In this document: positions 15,205 through 24,482 of the stretch, piece after piece
Position numbering within the stretch: the stretch's first letter is position 1
Layout: each line of letters begins with the position of its first letter
NCBI GenBank assembly: GCA_002359655.1
Contig: DENL01000022.1
Span: forward strand, 1 to 37,555
DNA: 37,555 nt
From: Rickettsiales bacterium UBA2645
GTDB lineage: Bacteria > Pseudomonadota > Alphaproteobacteria > Rickettsiales > UBA1997
Direction: 5' to 3'
Position numbers and translations under genes: made by a program
The notes under the pieces: model-generated
Databases searched by the model: none
What the model was told of the DNA's origin: nothing
The model's input: only the letters and a program-made list of their open reading frames with translations

Positions 15205-17121
15205 ATGAGAATCGCAATTTTTAATCCTTATAAAAAAAAATTTGCTGCTGAAAATGCCGCTGATTCGGCTTATAAAAAAATCAAATCTTTAGACGGAATT
15301 GCTATCAAGATCGAGTCCTTTTGCGATTGCGATGAGATCGTAAATTTTGCGCCTGACTTCATAATTTCTCATTCCAGCTTTGCTCCAAAATTCTGCGCAA
15401 TTCCAACTTATGTTATCTTTAATGAGCCAACAACTTTGCGCTTAAAAAGTGAAAATGATATTCGTGCTTATCTAACTTTTGATGGCTATTTGACCCAGTC
15501 AGAAGTGATTGCACAAGCAATACGTGATATGTGCTTTGCTTACCAAAAAGAATGCAACTTGCTGACATCTTTTGTTAATTCTTGCGCTTCTGATGAGTTT
15601 AGTGACAAGGTTAATTTTACTTCTCCGCGACTGGCTTATTTCGGAAATAATTGGGAAGTAATGACGGGTGGTGTTAGCGGTAAAAAACAGCCAAGATTTC
15701 AAAAACTTTTCACAATTCTAACGGCACAGCAAAAAGTTGATTTTCTTGAGCTCTACGGAAAAAAAACCGGATGGTCTTGGATTAAAAATCAGAATTACGT
15801 CAAAGGTGAGGTTGATTTTGAAAACTCAGAAAATTTGCTTGATGTTTATCGCAGCTGTGGGATCGGTCTGGCTTTGACCTCTCATGATTTTTACTCTCAA
15901 GGCTTAGCCAATAATAGAATTTATGAAATAGTCGCCAGCGGCGCTTTATGTATTGCTGATGACGTCGAATTTTATCGTGATATTTTTGGCGATTCTTTGC
16001 TTTATGTTACGAGTCGCGATGAACAAGAAATGGCGGAGCAAATTTCAGCTCATGTAAGTTGGGCTCAAAAAAATTCTGATGCTGCAAAAATAAAGGCTAA
16101 AAAAGCTCATGAAATTTTTTGTCAGCATCTTTCAGTTGAAAAGATGCTTAAAAAGCTGATTGATTTTCATGCTCAAATTCTAGAAAAAAAATCCAATTGC
16201 AATCTTGAGTTAAAGCCACTGATTAGTGTAATTGTAAGGTCAGGAGGCAGATCAAAAGAAATGGTTTCTCAAACTCTAGAATCTCTTACCAAACAACATT
16301 ACAAAAATATCGAACTGATTTTTGTTTTATATAAAAGCAATGATGAGCTTTATGATTTGGCAAAGTCTTATGAAAAATATTTCTCAAAATTATCAATTAT
16401 TCAGTCGTCTTCAAACATCAGAAGCAGTGTAATTTTAGAAGGAATCAAAGCTGTAACAGGCGAATACATCGCGCTGCTTGATGATGATGATTTTTGGTAT
16501 CCAGATCACGCTTTGAAAATGGTACAGTTTTTCAACCATAATAAATCTGCTGATTTTGTTTACTCGGGACGAGTTTATAAATCTTTTTTAAACAAAGTGG
16601 AAGAGCTTCCAGGAGCTTATTTACCAAACCTTCTTGATAGCTTATACAAACTAACCGGCAAAAAAAGCTCTTATAATTTGGGTGGATTTGGCAAGACCGA
16701 TTACAAAGAAATGATGTATCTGAACCATCCGATTCATCCGTGCTTCATGTTCAAAAAAAGTAGTTTGACCGAAAAAATTTTCAGTGATCCGTTGATTCAT
16801 GACTGTGAAGATTTGTATCTTACGGCTTTGATGTATGCCGAAGGTTTAAAATTTTCTTGGATGCCTGAATTAACGGTTCAGATGAATATTCACAATTCCA
16901 ACAGTAAAATTTCTTCCGTGCAGGAAGTAGAAATAAAAAATAGAATTGCGCTACGAGTTCTTGGTATTGCTACTTGGAAAGAGTTACTGAACTTGAGACA
17001 AAGAGAAAAACAGGTTGAAAAAATTGCCAAGAAACTAATCAAGCTGCGAGAAAGAATTGCCAAGATTAGAGATGCAGCAAAGAGTTTTTTTGATATTTTT
17101 AAATCAAATAAAATTTTTTAA
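15205..17121 (+). CDS. Two-domain glycosyltransferase: GT-B (CgeB-like) + GT2
   Basis: A 638-aa protein. The first about 330 residues look like a GT-B glycosyltransferase of the CgeB/DUF3880 type: a poorly conserved N-half, then a C-half with YRSCGIGLALTSHDF, GLANNRIYEIVASGALCIADD and the terminal helix typical of GT4-like folds. From about 336 a GT2 (GT-A) domain follows: PLISVIVRSGGRSKEMV, YKNIELIFV and the metal site ALLDDDDFWYPDH. The last about 60 residues are basic and helical, possibly membrane-associating. Two active sites in one chain suggest sequential transfers. It starts 3 bp after the E1 fusion and its stop directly abuts the MBOAT ATG. Confidence 0.85.
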   Translation: MRIAIFNPYKKKFAAENAADSAYKKIKSLDGIAIKIESFCDCDEIVNFAPDFIISHSSFAPKFCAIPTYVIFNEPTTLRLKSENDIRAYLTFDGYLTQSEVIAQAIRDMCFAYQKECNLLTSFVNSCASDEFSDKVNFTSPRLAYFGNNWEVMTGGVSGKKQPRFQKLFTILTAQQKVDFLELYGKKTGWSWIKNQNYVKGEVDFENSENLLDVYRSCGIGLALTSHDFYSQGLANNRIYEIVASGALCIADDVEFYRDIFGDSLLYVTSRDEQEMAEQISAHVSWAQKNSDAAKIKAKKAHEIFCQHLSVEKMLKKLIDFHAQILEKKSNCNLELKPLISVIVRSGGRSKEMVSQTLESLTKQHYKNIELIFVLYKSNDELYDLAKSYEKYFSKLSIIQSSSNIRSSVILEGIKAVTGEYIALLDDDDFWYPDHALKMVQFFNHNKSADFVYSGRVYKSFLNKVEELPGAYLPNLLDSLYKLTGKKSSYNLGGFGKTDYKEMMYLNHPIHPCFMFKKSSLTEKIFSDPLIHDCEDLYLTALMYAEGLKFSWMPELTVQMNIHNSNSKISSVQEVEIKNRIALRVLGIATWKELLNLRQREKQVEKIAKKLIKLRERIAKIRDAAKSFFDIFKSNKIF

Positions 17122-18498
17122 ATGTTGTTTAACTCTCTTGGATTTATTTTTGGTTTTTTACCAGTCTGCTTGATTTGTTATCACTTTATTGTGAAACAAA
17201 AGTCACATAAGATATATTTTTTGATTGCCTCTTCCGCTATTTTTTATGGATTTTGGGATTATAGATTTTTAGCTCTTCTGATTTTCTCAATTGTTATTAA
17301 CTGGTGCGCAGTTCGTTATTTTTTTAAGCTAAAATTAAAATTTCTCATCGCTTTTTGCATCTCGGTAAATCTTCTTTTTATATCTTTCTTTAAGTATACT
17401 AATTTTTTTGCAGAAATATTTGCTCAAGTTTTTGGATATGATTACCGGCATCTAAATATAGTTTTACCTTTAGGTATTAGTTTTTTTACTTTCCAACAAA
17501 TTGCTTACTTGATTGATGTAAAAAGAGGTGAGGCAACCAGTTATCCTTTTTGTAACTACGCCCTTCATATTATTTTTTTTCCTCACTTAATTGCAGGCCC
17601 TATAGTCAGACATAGCAATATTATTGCCCAATTTGACCAAATTAATCGCGACCAAAATCTTTCTGAAAAATTTGCTCTAGGTATAATTTATTTTCTCTTA
17701 GGTCTTTCCAAAAAAGTAATTTTGGCTGATAATCTAAGTAAAATCTCTGACTTATTATACAGCCAAACGATTGCCGATCAAATATCTTTTGTTGCAAGTT
17801 GGATTGGAACTATCGCTTTTGGATTTCAAATTTATTTTGACTTCTCGGGATACAGCGACATGGCTATTGGACTGGCTTTGATGTTTGGTTTTAGTTTTCC
17901 GCAAAATTTTAACTCGCCTTACAAGGCAGTTTCAATTAAAGATTTTTGGCGTAGATGGCACATTACTTTGTCAAATTTGATCAAAGACTATCTATATATT
18001 CCACTTGGAGGTAGAAAAAAAGTAAAAGCAGTAATTATATCGATGACGCTCTGCGGATTATGGCATGGGGCTGGTTTAGGATACGTTATTTGGGGATTTT
18101 TGCATGGTTTGGCAATCTCAATAAACAATTTATCACAATCAAAAAACATAAAGATTCCCAAGCCATTTTCGTGGTTGGCAACTTATTTTTTTATAACCCT
18201 TGCTTGGGTTTTTTTTCGAGCAGCTGACTTCAAATTGGCGTCAAGAATTATAACTGAGATGTTTAATTTTTCTGAAATAAATAAGAGCTTTAATCCACTT
18301 TTCTTATCTCAAGAAAATTTAACATGTCTTGGTATAGCAGCTTTAGTAGCATTTTTTGGTATAAAAACTTCAGAGATTGCAGTCAGTAAGTTTGCTTCAA
18401 GGAATAGTGTTGCAGGCGCTTGGTCTATTTTATTCGTTTTTTTGACCCTTTATCTTGATATTAATGACTACAAGCAATTCATCTACTTCGTCTTTTAA
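17122..18498 (+). CDS. MBOAT-family O-acyltransferase (AlgI/DltB-like)
   Basis: A 458-aa polytopic inner-membrane protein with about 10-12 hydrophobic segments. Family marks are VLPLGISFFTFQQIAYLID, the FPHLIAGPIVRH stretch, YFDFSGYSDMAIGLALMFG, FWRRWHITLSNLIKDYLYI and the catalytic-His region LCGLWHGAGLGY. Such proteins move acyl groups, usually acetyl, across the membrane to polysaccharide hydroxyls together with an extracytoplasmic SGNH partner. The ATG follows the glycosyltransferase stop with no gap, and the 3' end overlaps the SGNH-like gene, so all three are probably co-translated. The acceptor is presumably the polymer made by this locus. Confidence 0.93.
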   Translation: MLFNSLGFIFGFLPVCLICYHFIVKQKSHKIYFLIASSAIFYGFWDYRFLALLIFSIVINWCAVRYFFKLKLKFLIAFCISVNLLFISFFKYTNFFAEIFAQVFGYDYRHLNIVLPLGISFFTFQQIAYLIDVKRGEATSYPFCNYALHIIFFPHLIAGPIVRHSNIIAQFDQINRDQNLSEKFALGIIYFLLGLSKKVILADNLSKISDLLYSQTIADQISFVASWIGTIAFGFQIYFDFSGYSDMAIGLALMFGFSFPQNFNSPYKAVSIKDFWRRWHITLSNLIKDYLYIPLGGRKKVKAVIISMTLCGLWHGAGLGYVIWGFLHGLAISINNLSQSKNIKIPKPFSWLATYFFITLAWVFFRAADFKLASRIITEMFNFSEINKSFNPLFLSQENLTCLGIAALVAFFGIKTSEIAVSKFASRNSVAGAWSILFVFLTLYLDINDYKQFIYFVF

Positions 18499-19588
18499 AG
18501 ATTTTATTAAAGTTTTTTTGATCACTTCGGCGGCGCTTTTGATAGTGATAACTGTATTTTTGGTTACGATTGATCCATTTAATTTTTTCAATTTTCATTC
18601 ACAATCTAATAAAATTGTGATGTTACCTTTCAAAGAGGAAGAAAATCCAATCAATGATCGATACGCTGCCAACTCAATGATTAAAAGTGGTAAATATGAT
18701 TCTGCAATTTTTGGGAGTTCAGTTTCCTACATTTTAGAAAATCAATATTTCAACAAAGAGTTAAAAGCAAATTTTGCCAATCTTTCGATGCGCGCTGCTC
18801 TTCCTTATGAACAAATCTTGTTGGCTGAGAAATTTGTTGAGTTCAATCCAAATCCAAAGTTTATAATATTTTTTATTACAATGCCTTGGTGCGACAATGT
18901 TTCTCAAGTTAATGCTTTAAGAGATCCACAGGGACCGATTCCTGAAAAAGAATTCACTATTTGGCTAATTGACAAAAATCCGTTAAACGAAATAGGACAT
19001 ATTTTTAATTTAAGAATTTTGCAATATTCTATAAAAAAATTATACTTCATCTTAAGTGGTAAAGATTATAAGCTTTCGAACTATGATTTGTATGGATCTT
19101 CGCAATCACCTGATTCCAAACATGTGAAGCCAATCTCAGAAGTGCGAAAAATTCTCTATCGAGATAGCAAAGAAAGGCTTAAGCAAAAAGAAGAAGTTGA
19201 TGCAGAAAAATATAAAGTAATTTTGAATAGTGATAATTATGGTCGCATCGATTTGCTTTACAATTTTATAAAAAATCTGCCAGATCAAACGGTAAAAATT
19301 TTAATATTTTCACCACGTCATTATTACTCACAACCTTCTTTAGGATCCTACGAAGATGCAAAAATTAAAGCTTGCAAATCCAGTGTTTTGAAAAGAATGG
19401 CTAATATCAAATCTTTAAAAGTAATCGATTTTTTGATTGACGGAATTGTTACCAGAAATGATCAAAACTTTTGGGATGGCGACCATTTTAATTATCAGGT
19501 GGCGCGTCAAATAATTCCGCCTTCTGTAGTATGGGCAATCAGAGTTGAAAAATCTAAAGCTGGATATTTCAATTATTACTCGAAGTAG
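18464..19588 (+). CDS. Membrane-anchored SGNH-like protein, partner of the MBOAT acyltransferase
   Basis: A 374-aa protein if the ATG at 18464 is used; an upstream TTG at 18455 adds three residues. One N-terminal membrane helix (about 13-37) is followed by a periplasmic domain. AIFGSSVSY (Ser at about 85-86) fits the nucleophile block of SGNH/GDSL esterases, and WDGDHFN near the C-terminus (D338/H341) fits the Asp-His block. MBOAT genes are often paired with such AlgJ/AlgX/DltD-type proteins, which pass the acyl group to the glycan. The gene overlaps the MBOAT end by 35 bp in another frame and stops 6 bp before the convergent operon. Confidence 0.78.
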   Translation: MTTSNSSTSSFKDFIKVFLITSAALLIVITVFLVTIDPFNFFNFHSQSNKIVMLPFKEEENPINDRYAANSMIKSGKYDSAIFGSSVSYILENQYFNKELKANFANLSMRAALPYEQILLAEKFVEFNPNPKFIIFFITMPWCDNVSQVNALRDPQGPIPEKEFTIWLIDKNPLNEIGHIFNLRILQYSIKKLYFILSGKDYKLSNYDLYGSSQSPDSKHVKPISEVRKILYRDSKERLKQKEEVDAEKYKVILNSDNYGRIDLLYNFIKNLPDQTVKILIFSPRHYYSQPSLGSYEDAKIKACKSSVLKRMANIKSLKVIDFLIDGIVTRNDQNFWDGDHFNYQVARQIIPPSVVWAIRVEKSKAGYFNYYSK

Positions 19589-19594
19589 CTATAA

Positions 19595-20896
19595 TTATGC
19601 TTTACTTAGATTGGTGTCTTGATTTTTCTTGAAAAGAAACTCTTTTAGCAAAATTAGAATTGTGCGCCTATAACCATATTCTTTCATGATTATTTTCAAT
19701 AGCTGCTTATCACTATTTTTGGCCTCCGAAATGTTTTTTAGAGTCTCAGAATTTTTAATACCTTGGGATAAAAGTTTTCGATAATTTTCAAAAGCTTGAG
19801 AAAGCTTAACCGCATATTTTGGATTGATGGCACAAAATGGTCCGAATTCTTTTTTTAAATTTTTTAAATCGCCATTAACACAATCATAAATATCGGCAAA
19901 TTTTGGATCGTAGTTTGGTACAATAGTTTTAAGTCGTAAAATTCTTTGATATAATTTTTTTAGCTCCTCAACTCTTGAATCAATAAAATCAACAGTCTTG
20001 CCGTTAATTTGACTGAAATAAATTTTAAAAAGTACTGCTCCAGATCCATCTCTATCACATAAAAAATTTATATACTCTAGCTCTGATGGATTTTGATTAA
20101 ATTTTTTTACCTCGTTGTAAGAAAGATCGCGATCTGAAGTTGCTTTGTAATAACATGTTAAGTTGTAAAGGGTCAAAGCCTGAATCTTTATCATAGCTTT
20201 TACGCGAGAGCGTCGCATTAATTCATGATTTCTTAGTCTAGCATTAGCCCATCTAACAGATGCAACGCTGTCATGTGAGTCAGTATTTCTTAAGAAAACT
20301 AGTCTTGATAAAAAATGTCTTATCATCAATCCGTGATCATTCACTAAAAAGTGATGGACCGCTTGAATCCACGAGTCATTAGCTCCAGTATGGCTGAATC
20401 CCCCAACTGAGCAAATCCATTCCTTTGAATAGATTGGAAAGGAATCGGGGTTTTCTAAGCAAGAGTCGTAGTTGGAATCACCAGGTAATAGACTTTGGTG
20501 CATTGTGAATACCGGATGTTTGAACTGAGATTTAGCACTTTCATACTCATCAATTAAGAACTTATCCCAGTGATCAACTTGAATTTCTACATCTTCTGGA
20601 AGTGAAAAAATAAACTGCGTTTGTGGTGAAAGATAAACAAAGCATTCATTATAAAACTTATGCAAATCATCATATCCTCGTGATCTTGATCCTGAAATTA
20701 CAACAGTACGAAATGGAAATTTTTCGGCCTCGATAAGTTTTTGAAATTCTGGTAATTTTTCGTCATCATCATCACCACGGATGATAATTTCAAAATTATT
20801 AGGATCACTCATTTGATTTCTCATATCTTTGAGAAGTTTTAGTGGTCCAGAAAATTCAGTGGCACCAGATCTTGTTGCGAGTACTACGGAGAACAT
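19595..20896 (-). CDS. Glycosyltransferase-like protein A (GT-A fold, first of three related)
   Basis: A 433-aa protein with a GT-A-like start: MFSVVLATRSGA, then FEIIIRGDDDDEKLPE with an Asp cluster at 42-45 where GT2 enzymes bind metal and nucleotide. Further marks shared with the next two genes are a SGSRSRGYDDLHKFYNECF-type helix, an acidic SLPEDVEI stretch and FPIYSKEWICSVGGFSHTG...SW. The last about 150 residues are charged and helical. It is the last gene of the minus operon. No exact family name is recognised; a sugar transferase acting in this polysaccharide locus is the best guess. Confidence 0.6.
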   Translation of the reverse strand: MFSVVLATRSGATEFSGPLKLLKDMRNQMSDPNNFEIIIRGDDDDEKLPEFQKLIEAEKFPFRTVVISGSRSRGYDDLHKFYNECFVYLSPQTQFIFSLPEDVEIQVDHWDKFLIDEYESAKSQFKHPVFTMHQSLLPGDSNYDSCLENPDSFPIYSKEWICSVGGFSHTGANDSWIQAVHHFLVNDHGLMIRHFLSRLVFLRNTDSHDSVASVRWANARLRNHELMRRSRVKAMIKIQALTLYNLTCYYKATSDRDLSYNEVKKFNQNPSELEYINFLCDRDGSGAVLFKIYFSQINGKTVDFIDSRVEELKKLYQRILRLKTIVPNYDPKFADIYDCVNGDLKNLKKEFGPFCAINPKYAVKLSQAFENYRKLLSQGIKNSETLKNISEAKNSDKQLLKIIMKEYGYRRTILILLKEFLFKKNQDTNLSKA

Positions 20897-20899
20897 AGG

Positions 20900-22024
20900 T
20901 TATTTTCTTAAAAGTTTTCTTATGGGAAGAATTATAGCTCTTCTAGTCAAAAATATAAGGCTTTCAAATTTACCGTAGCGACTAGCGGTATCTATTATAA
21001 ATTGATCTTCAGAAGATTGGTTTTTTTTAATCTCTATTTTCCATTTTATCGCATCATCATCAGGTATAACCTTGATTGGTTCGGCATCATCCATTGTCCA
21101 TTTATCAACATGTTTGATCCAATCGGTTGGGAACAAACCGCGGTAGCGTAATTGGTTAGACTTACATAAAGTCATCCCAGTAATTACATCAATAAATGGA
21201 ATAGCGTGGAAACGAATTATGTACTGTGTCGTACTATGAAAATATCTAACTATTGCTATCATGCAGGAGTCAAATGAGCCGAACTTTTTATTAATGTAAG
21301 AGCAAGCTTCGGTTAAAGAAAATTTTCTTAATTCTCTTTTAATAATTTTTAATTTATTTCGACTATTACTAGAAATGGCTATAGAAACAGATTGGAATTT
21401 TATTACTTCCTTTATGAATACCGAATCGTAATCGACTACAACTGGATGATTTTCGGAATTATCAAAAATCAAATCTTGCTCAAGACTTAGAATCAGATTT
21501 ATATCGAAATTTTTAATTAGAGCATCGTTAATTTTTTCCATCCAAGAATAAACTTTGGGAGAGTGTCCAAAGCCACCAATGGTATCAACATAAGAACTGC
21601 TTACTATCACTAAATCATCACTATTTTGCTTAAATAAAAATAATTCGTGACCAAGCGATTCTTCGGATGATCGATATTTTTTAAGTAAAATTTCATCCCA
21701 ACCATCTTCAATTATTTGAGCTTTATCACTAATCAGAATAAGTAATTTGCTTTCATCAGAAATTTGTAAATAGAGATTATCATAAGCGGCGTGAATACCT
21801 TTTATTTCGTTACTTCTGATCTGAATAAAAGGAAGAGTGCGAAATTCTGGATTCAATTCTTCAATAACTTTATCCAAAACTTTTTTTTGACTTGGGTTAT
21901 CGAGTTTTACTATTAGCTCGATATTATCAAAATTTTTGGTTTTAGATTTTAGGGAGACAATAAAATTTTTTATGTTACCCAACTCATCAGAACTACTTTT
22001 TATAAGAGCTAAGATTGAAATCAT
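20900..22024 (-). CDS. Glycosyltransferase-like protein B (divergent member of the three)
   Basis: A 374-aa protein related in layout to its two neighbours: an N-terminal strand MISILALIKSSSDE, NIELIVKLDNPSQ in place of the Asp-rich metal site, EIKGIHAAYDNLYLQ, and VSSSYVDTIGGFGHSPKVYSW matching the SKxW...GGF/GHF...W region. The Asp cluster is reduced to one Asp (D42), so catalysis by the usual metal mechanism is doubtful. It may be a pseudo-enzyme, a partner of A or C, or a transferase with another cofactor geometry. Gaps to the neighbours are 3 bp on each side, so the three genes are co-transcribed. Confidence 0.5.
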   Translation of the reverse strand: MISILALIKSSSDELGNIKNFIVSLKSKTKNFDNIELIVKLDNPSQKKVLDKVIEELNPEFRTLPFIQIRSNEIKGIHAAYDNLYLQISDESKLLILISDKAQIIEDGWDEILLKKYRSSEESLGHELFLFKQNSDDLVIVSSSYVDTIGGFGHSPKVYSWMEKINDALIKNFDINLILSLEQDLIFDNSENHPVVVDYDSVFIKEVIKFQSVSIAISSNSRNKLKIIKRELRKFSLTEACSYINKKFGSFDSCMIAIVRYFHSTTQYIIRFHAIPFIDVITGMTLCKSNQLRYRGLFPTDWIKHVDKWTMDDAEPIKVIPDDDAIKWKIEIKKNQSSEDQFIIDTASRYGKFESLIFLTRRAIILPIRKLLRK

Positions 22025-22027
22025 AAT

Positions 22028-23125
22028 TTAGAAAAAAAGTTGTATAATTTGCGTGATTAGTTCTGCTGATGAAATTAAGATTATTGCACAAATCAGGCCT
22101 ACAAGTATTTTAATTTTGCGCTTGATCTTAAGATTAAATCTTAGTGACCTAGTTTCACTTTCATTTAAAGAATCTATTTTAGCACTCACCTTTTCTATAA
22201 TATCGCTAGTATTATTGCGCTCCTTAATTTGATCTCTCAGACATTGCATTTCCTTCTCCTTGGTTCTTATCGCGCTGTCGTAAGAATCCAATATAGCATT
22301 TATCAAATGTTGAGTGTAACTAACTTTAATGGGCTCAATTTTATTATTTCCCTCAGACTCATTATCGTAATAAGCCTTTATATTGAGGGCTATATTTTTG
22401 GCATTCTGCCTAGCAAGATCAATATTTTGTTGTGACAAATGATGCTGCATTGCTTCTCTTCTTTTAACAGTCCAGTATTTCGAGTTGATATCGCGATCAA
22501 CATTATCTACTTCCTGAAAAAGATTGTGATTAGTTAAATCAATTCTGCGATCTATTTTATAATCGTTGAAAAGAAAAAATTCTGTTAATTGGCTCCAGCC
22601 ATCTACTGAGGAGTTATATCCGAAATGCCCTTGAATCTCAATCCATCTTTTTGACCATAGAGGGAAATTATCAGGTCTTTGGATCGCATCATTTACTGAT
22701 TTAATTTCGCTTGAGAATGAAAGATTTGAAATTGGATGTAAAACAAAAATTCCATCTCCAAATTTTGTTGCTGCGTTTAGTAATATGGTATCAAAACTTT
22801 TTTTGACAAAAACCAAGTCAATTGAGTGGGCCGAAATTAACTTAGAGTTGTTGTCTATTATAAATAAAAGTTCGGTGTAAAAATAGCTAAGATGTTTATA
22901 GCCTTGTCCCCTTGGAGTTACTACATATTTTATTTGAAGAAAGCCAGAATAGTGATCGATAATTTTTTTTGCCTCCGATATGTCTTGATCGTCATCAAAT
23001 TTAATTACTACCTCGACATTATTTAAATCATCACAGCAATCAGTAAGAGATTTAAAATATCTATTAAGTAAGTTTTCACGACCATTTTCAATCCTGCATG
23101 CAAAGATAAATGATATTTTTACCAT
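22028..23125 (-). CDS. Glycosyltransferase-like protein C with C-terminal membrane anchor
   Basis: A 365-aa protein of the same trio: ISFIFACRIENGRENLL, VEVVIKFDDDQDIS with Asp residues 44-46, TPRGQGYKHLSYFYTELL, and FPLWSKRWIEIQGHFGYNS..GW. After about residue 285 comes a charged coiled-coil-like stretch, then a basic patch and a single hydrophobic segment at about 340-365 that should anchor the protein in the membrane. This tail is absent from A and B. It starts 2 bp after the oxygenase stop. The transferase role is inferred from the fold-like pattern and location, not from a recognised family signature. Confidence 0.58.
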   Translation of the reverse strand: MVKISFIFACRIENGRENLLNRYFKSLTDCCDDLNNVEVVIKFDDDQDISEAKKIIDHYSGFLQIKYVVTPRGQGYKHLSYFYTELLFIIDNNSKLISAHSIDLVFVKKSFDTILLNAATKFGDGIFVLHPISNLSFSSEIKSVNDAIQRPDNFPLWSKRWIEIQGHFGYNSSVDGWSQLTEFFLFNDYKIDRRIDLTNHNLFQEVDNVDRDINSKYWTVKRREAMQHHLSQQNIDLARQNAKNIALNIKAYYDNESEGNNKIEPIKVSYTQHLINAILDSYDSAIRTKEKEMQCLRDQIKERNNTSDIIEKVSAKIDSLNESETRSLRFNLKIKRKIKILVGLICAIILISSAELITQIIQLFF

Positions 23126-23127
23126 AC

Positions 23128-23739
23128 TTATCCATTAAATGAAACAATCGAAAATCGTGGTTCCTTAGCAAAGTGACTGACAGCACTCACGAAATGAGGG
23201 AATTTAAATTTTTTGTGATCAAGTAAAACAGCGCGATTGAATTTAGGAAAAATTGTCTGGATTTCATTGGCATCGCCATCAAAAGAAGTAACGTGAAGCA
23301 AGCCGCCCCAATCCCAGATCCATTTTTTATTTAGGTAATAAACGCAACCAATTGAGCCAGCATAGTCATCGATATGGGCGCGATAGAAGTCACCTTGATT
23401 TAAGTTGTAGCAACGAACATCAAAATTTTTTAACTGGCTTTGCGAATATTTATCTAACTCAGGAATAAAAAAATCTTTGTAAATGCGATTTACAATTGTG
23501 CTTTTTTCCAGATCGCGAGAGCGTCCAAAGCGTGCCATGTAAGACTCATCACCTTTTGGTAAAAACTCTGATTTGGTAGCAAAAACATGCTGATAATGAC
23601 GTTCACGAACTTGATCGATTATTTCCCATTCTTGCTGGGCAATATATAAAGCATTGAGTTCATTAGCCTCTTTTTCCGGCAGAAAATCATCAATAACTAC
23701 ATATCCCTGATCTTGATATTCTTGCAATTTATCTTTCAT
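23128..23739 (-). CDS. 2-oxoglutarate/Fe(II)-dependent oxygenase
   Basis: A 203-aa protein with the double-stranded beta-helix pattern of 2OG-Fe(II) oxygenases (prolyl-4-hydroxylase-like superfamily). Iron ligands are H122 and D124 (YRAHIDDYAG) and probably H182 (FPHFVSAV). R195 (PRFSIVSF) is placed to bind 2-oxoglutarate. CVYYLNKKWIWDWGGLLHV is the typical strand between the ligands. It hydroxylates an unactivated carbon using O2 and 2-oxoglutarate. Its ATG overlaps the SDR stop by one base and the GT trio follows at 2 bp, so a sugar or lipid-linked glycan substrate is plausible. The substrate is unknown. Confidence 0.85.
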   Translation of the reverse strand: MKDKLQEYQDQGYVVIDDFLPEKEANELNALYIAQQEWEIIDQVRERHYQHVFATKSEFLPKGDESYMARFGRSRDLEKSTIVNRIYKDFFIPELDKYSQSQLKNFDVRCYNLNQGDFYRAHIDDYAGSIGCVYYLNKKWIWDWGGLLHVTSFDGDANEIQTIFPKFNRAVLLDHKKFKFPHFVSAVSHFAKEPRFSIVSFNG

Positions 23740-24482
23740 TATTTGCCTCCAGTTACTTCTAATATTGATCCCGTGACGTAGGAAGATTTTTCTGATAATA
23801 GCCAGAAAATTGCTTCGGCCGCCTCTGATGAAGTTCCCATTCTTTTTAGTGGAACAGAATTGTTCAAGTGAATTAAGCGTTCTTGTGAAATTCCAACGTG
23901 AGTATCAGTGTCAATTACACCAAGAGCAACGGCGTTGATGCGAATATTTAGTTCAGCTGCTTCGCGCGATAATCCGATTGTAAAATTATTGATTGCTGCT
24001 TTTGATGAAGAATAAGCTGACATCTGAAAGCCAGCGGTTTTAGCGGCTAGAGAAGAGACGTTCACTATAGCACCGCCGCCATTTTTTTTCATGCGATTGA
24101 TTGCTTCGCGGCAGCAGATGAAAGTACCAAAAACATTAATACTGTAAACTTCTTGTAGATATTTGAAATCGATTTCCTCAATTGATTTTTTGCCGCCACT
24201 AATGCCACCATTATTTACAAGTGCTGTAACGGCGCCAAGTTCGGCATCAATTTTTTTAAACATTTTTATAATTTCTTGCTCATCGCCAAGATTGGCCTGA
24301 ACTTCAATGGCAGAGACTCCAAAGCTTTTCGCTTTGGCAACAATTTCTGCTGCTTGTTTTTGATTTTTCAAAAAATTTACTGCGATACTGTAGCCGTTTT
24401 CAGCCAGGAGCAGGGCAGTTGCGGCTCCTACTCCGCGACTTGCGCCAGTAACTAAAGCGATTTTATTTTTTAGTTGGGACAT
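23739..24482 (-). CDS. Classical short-chain dehydrogenase/reductase (FabG-like)
   Basis: A 247-aa SDR starting at MSQLKNKIALVTGASRG; a longer frame to 24590 lies inside the upstream gene and is rejected. Motifs are complete: TGASRGVGAA cofactor site, NNGG (LVNNGGISGG), the catalytic Ser in VNVSSLAA and the YSSSK (Y-x3-K) box. It oxidises or reduces a carbonyl with NAD(P)H. In this locus it may be the C-4 keto reductase of the deoxysugar or act on a side chain. It overlaps the preceding epimerase gene by 20 bp and the oxygenase gene by 1 bp. FabG-type housekeeping function is unlikely from the location. Confidence 0.88.
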   Translation of the reverse strand: MSQLKNKIALVTGASRGVGAATALLLAENGYSIAVNFLKNQKQAAEIVAKAKSFGVSAIEVQANLGDEQEIIKMFKKIDAELGAVTALVNNGGISGGKKSIEEIDFKYLQEVYSINVFGTFICCREAINRMKKNGGGAIVNVSSLAAKTAGFQMSAYSSSKAAINNFTIGLSREAAELNIRINAVALGVIDTDTHVGISQERLIHLNNSVPLKRMGTSSEAAEAIFWLLSEKSSYVTGSILEVTGGK

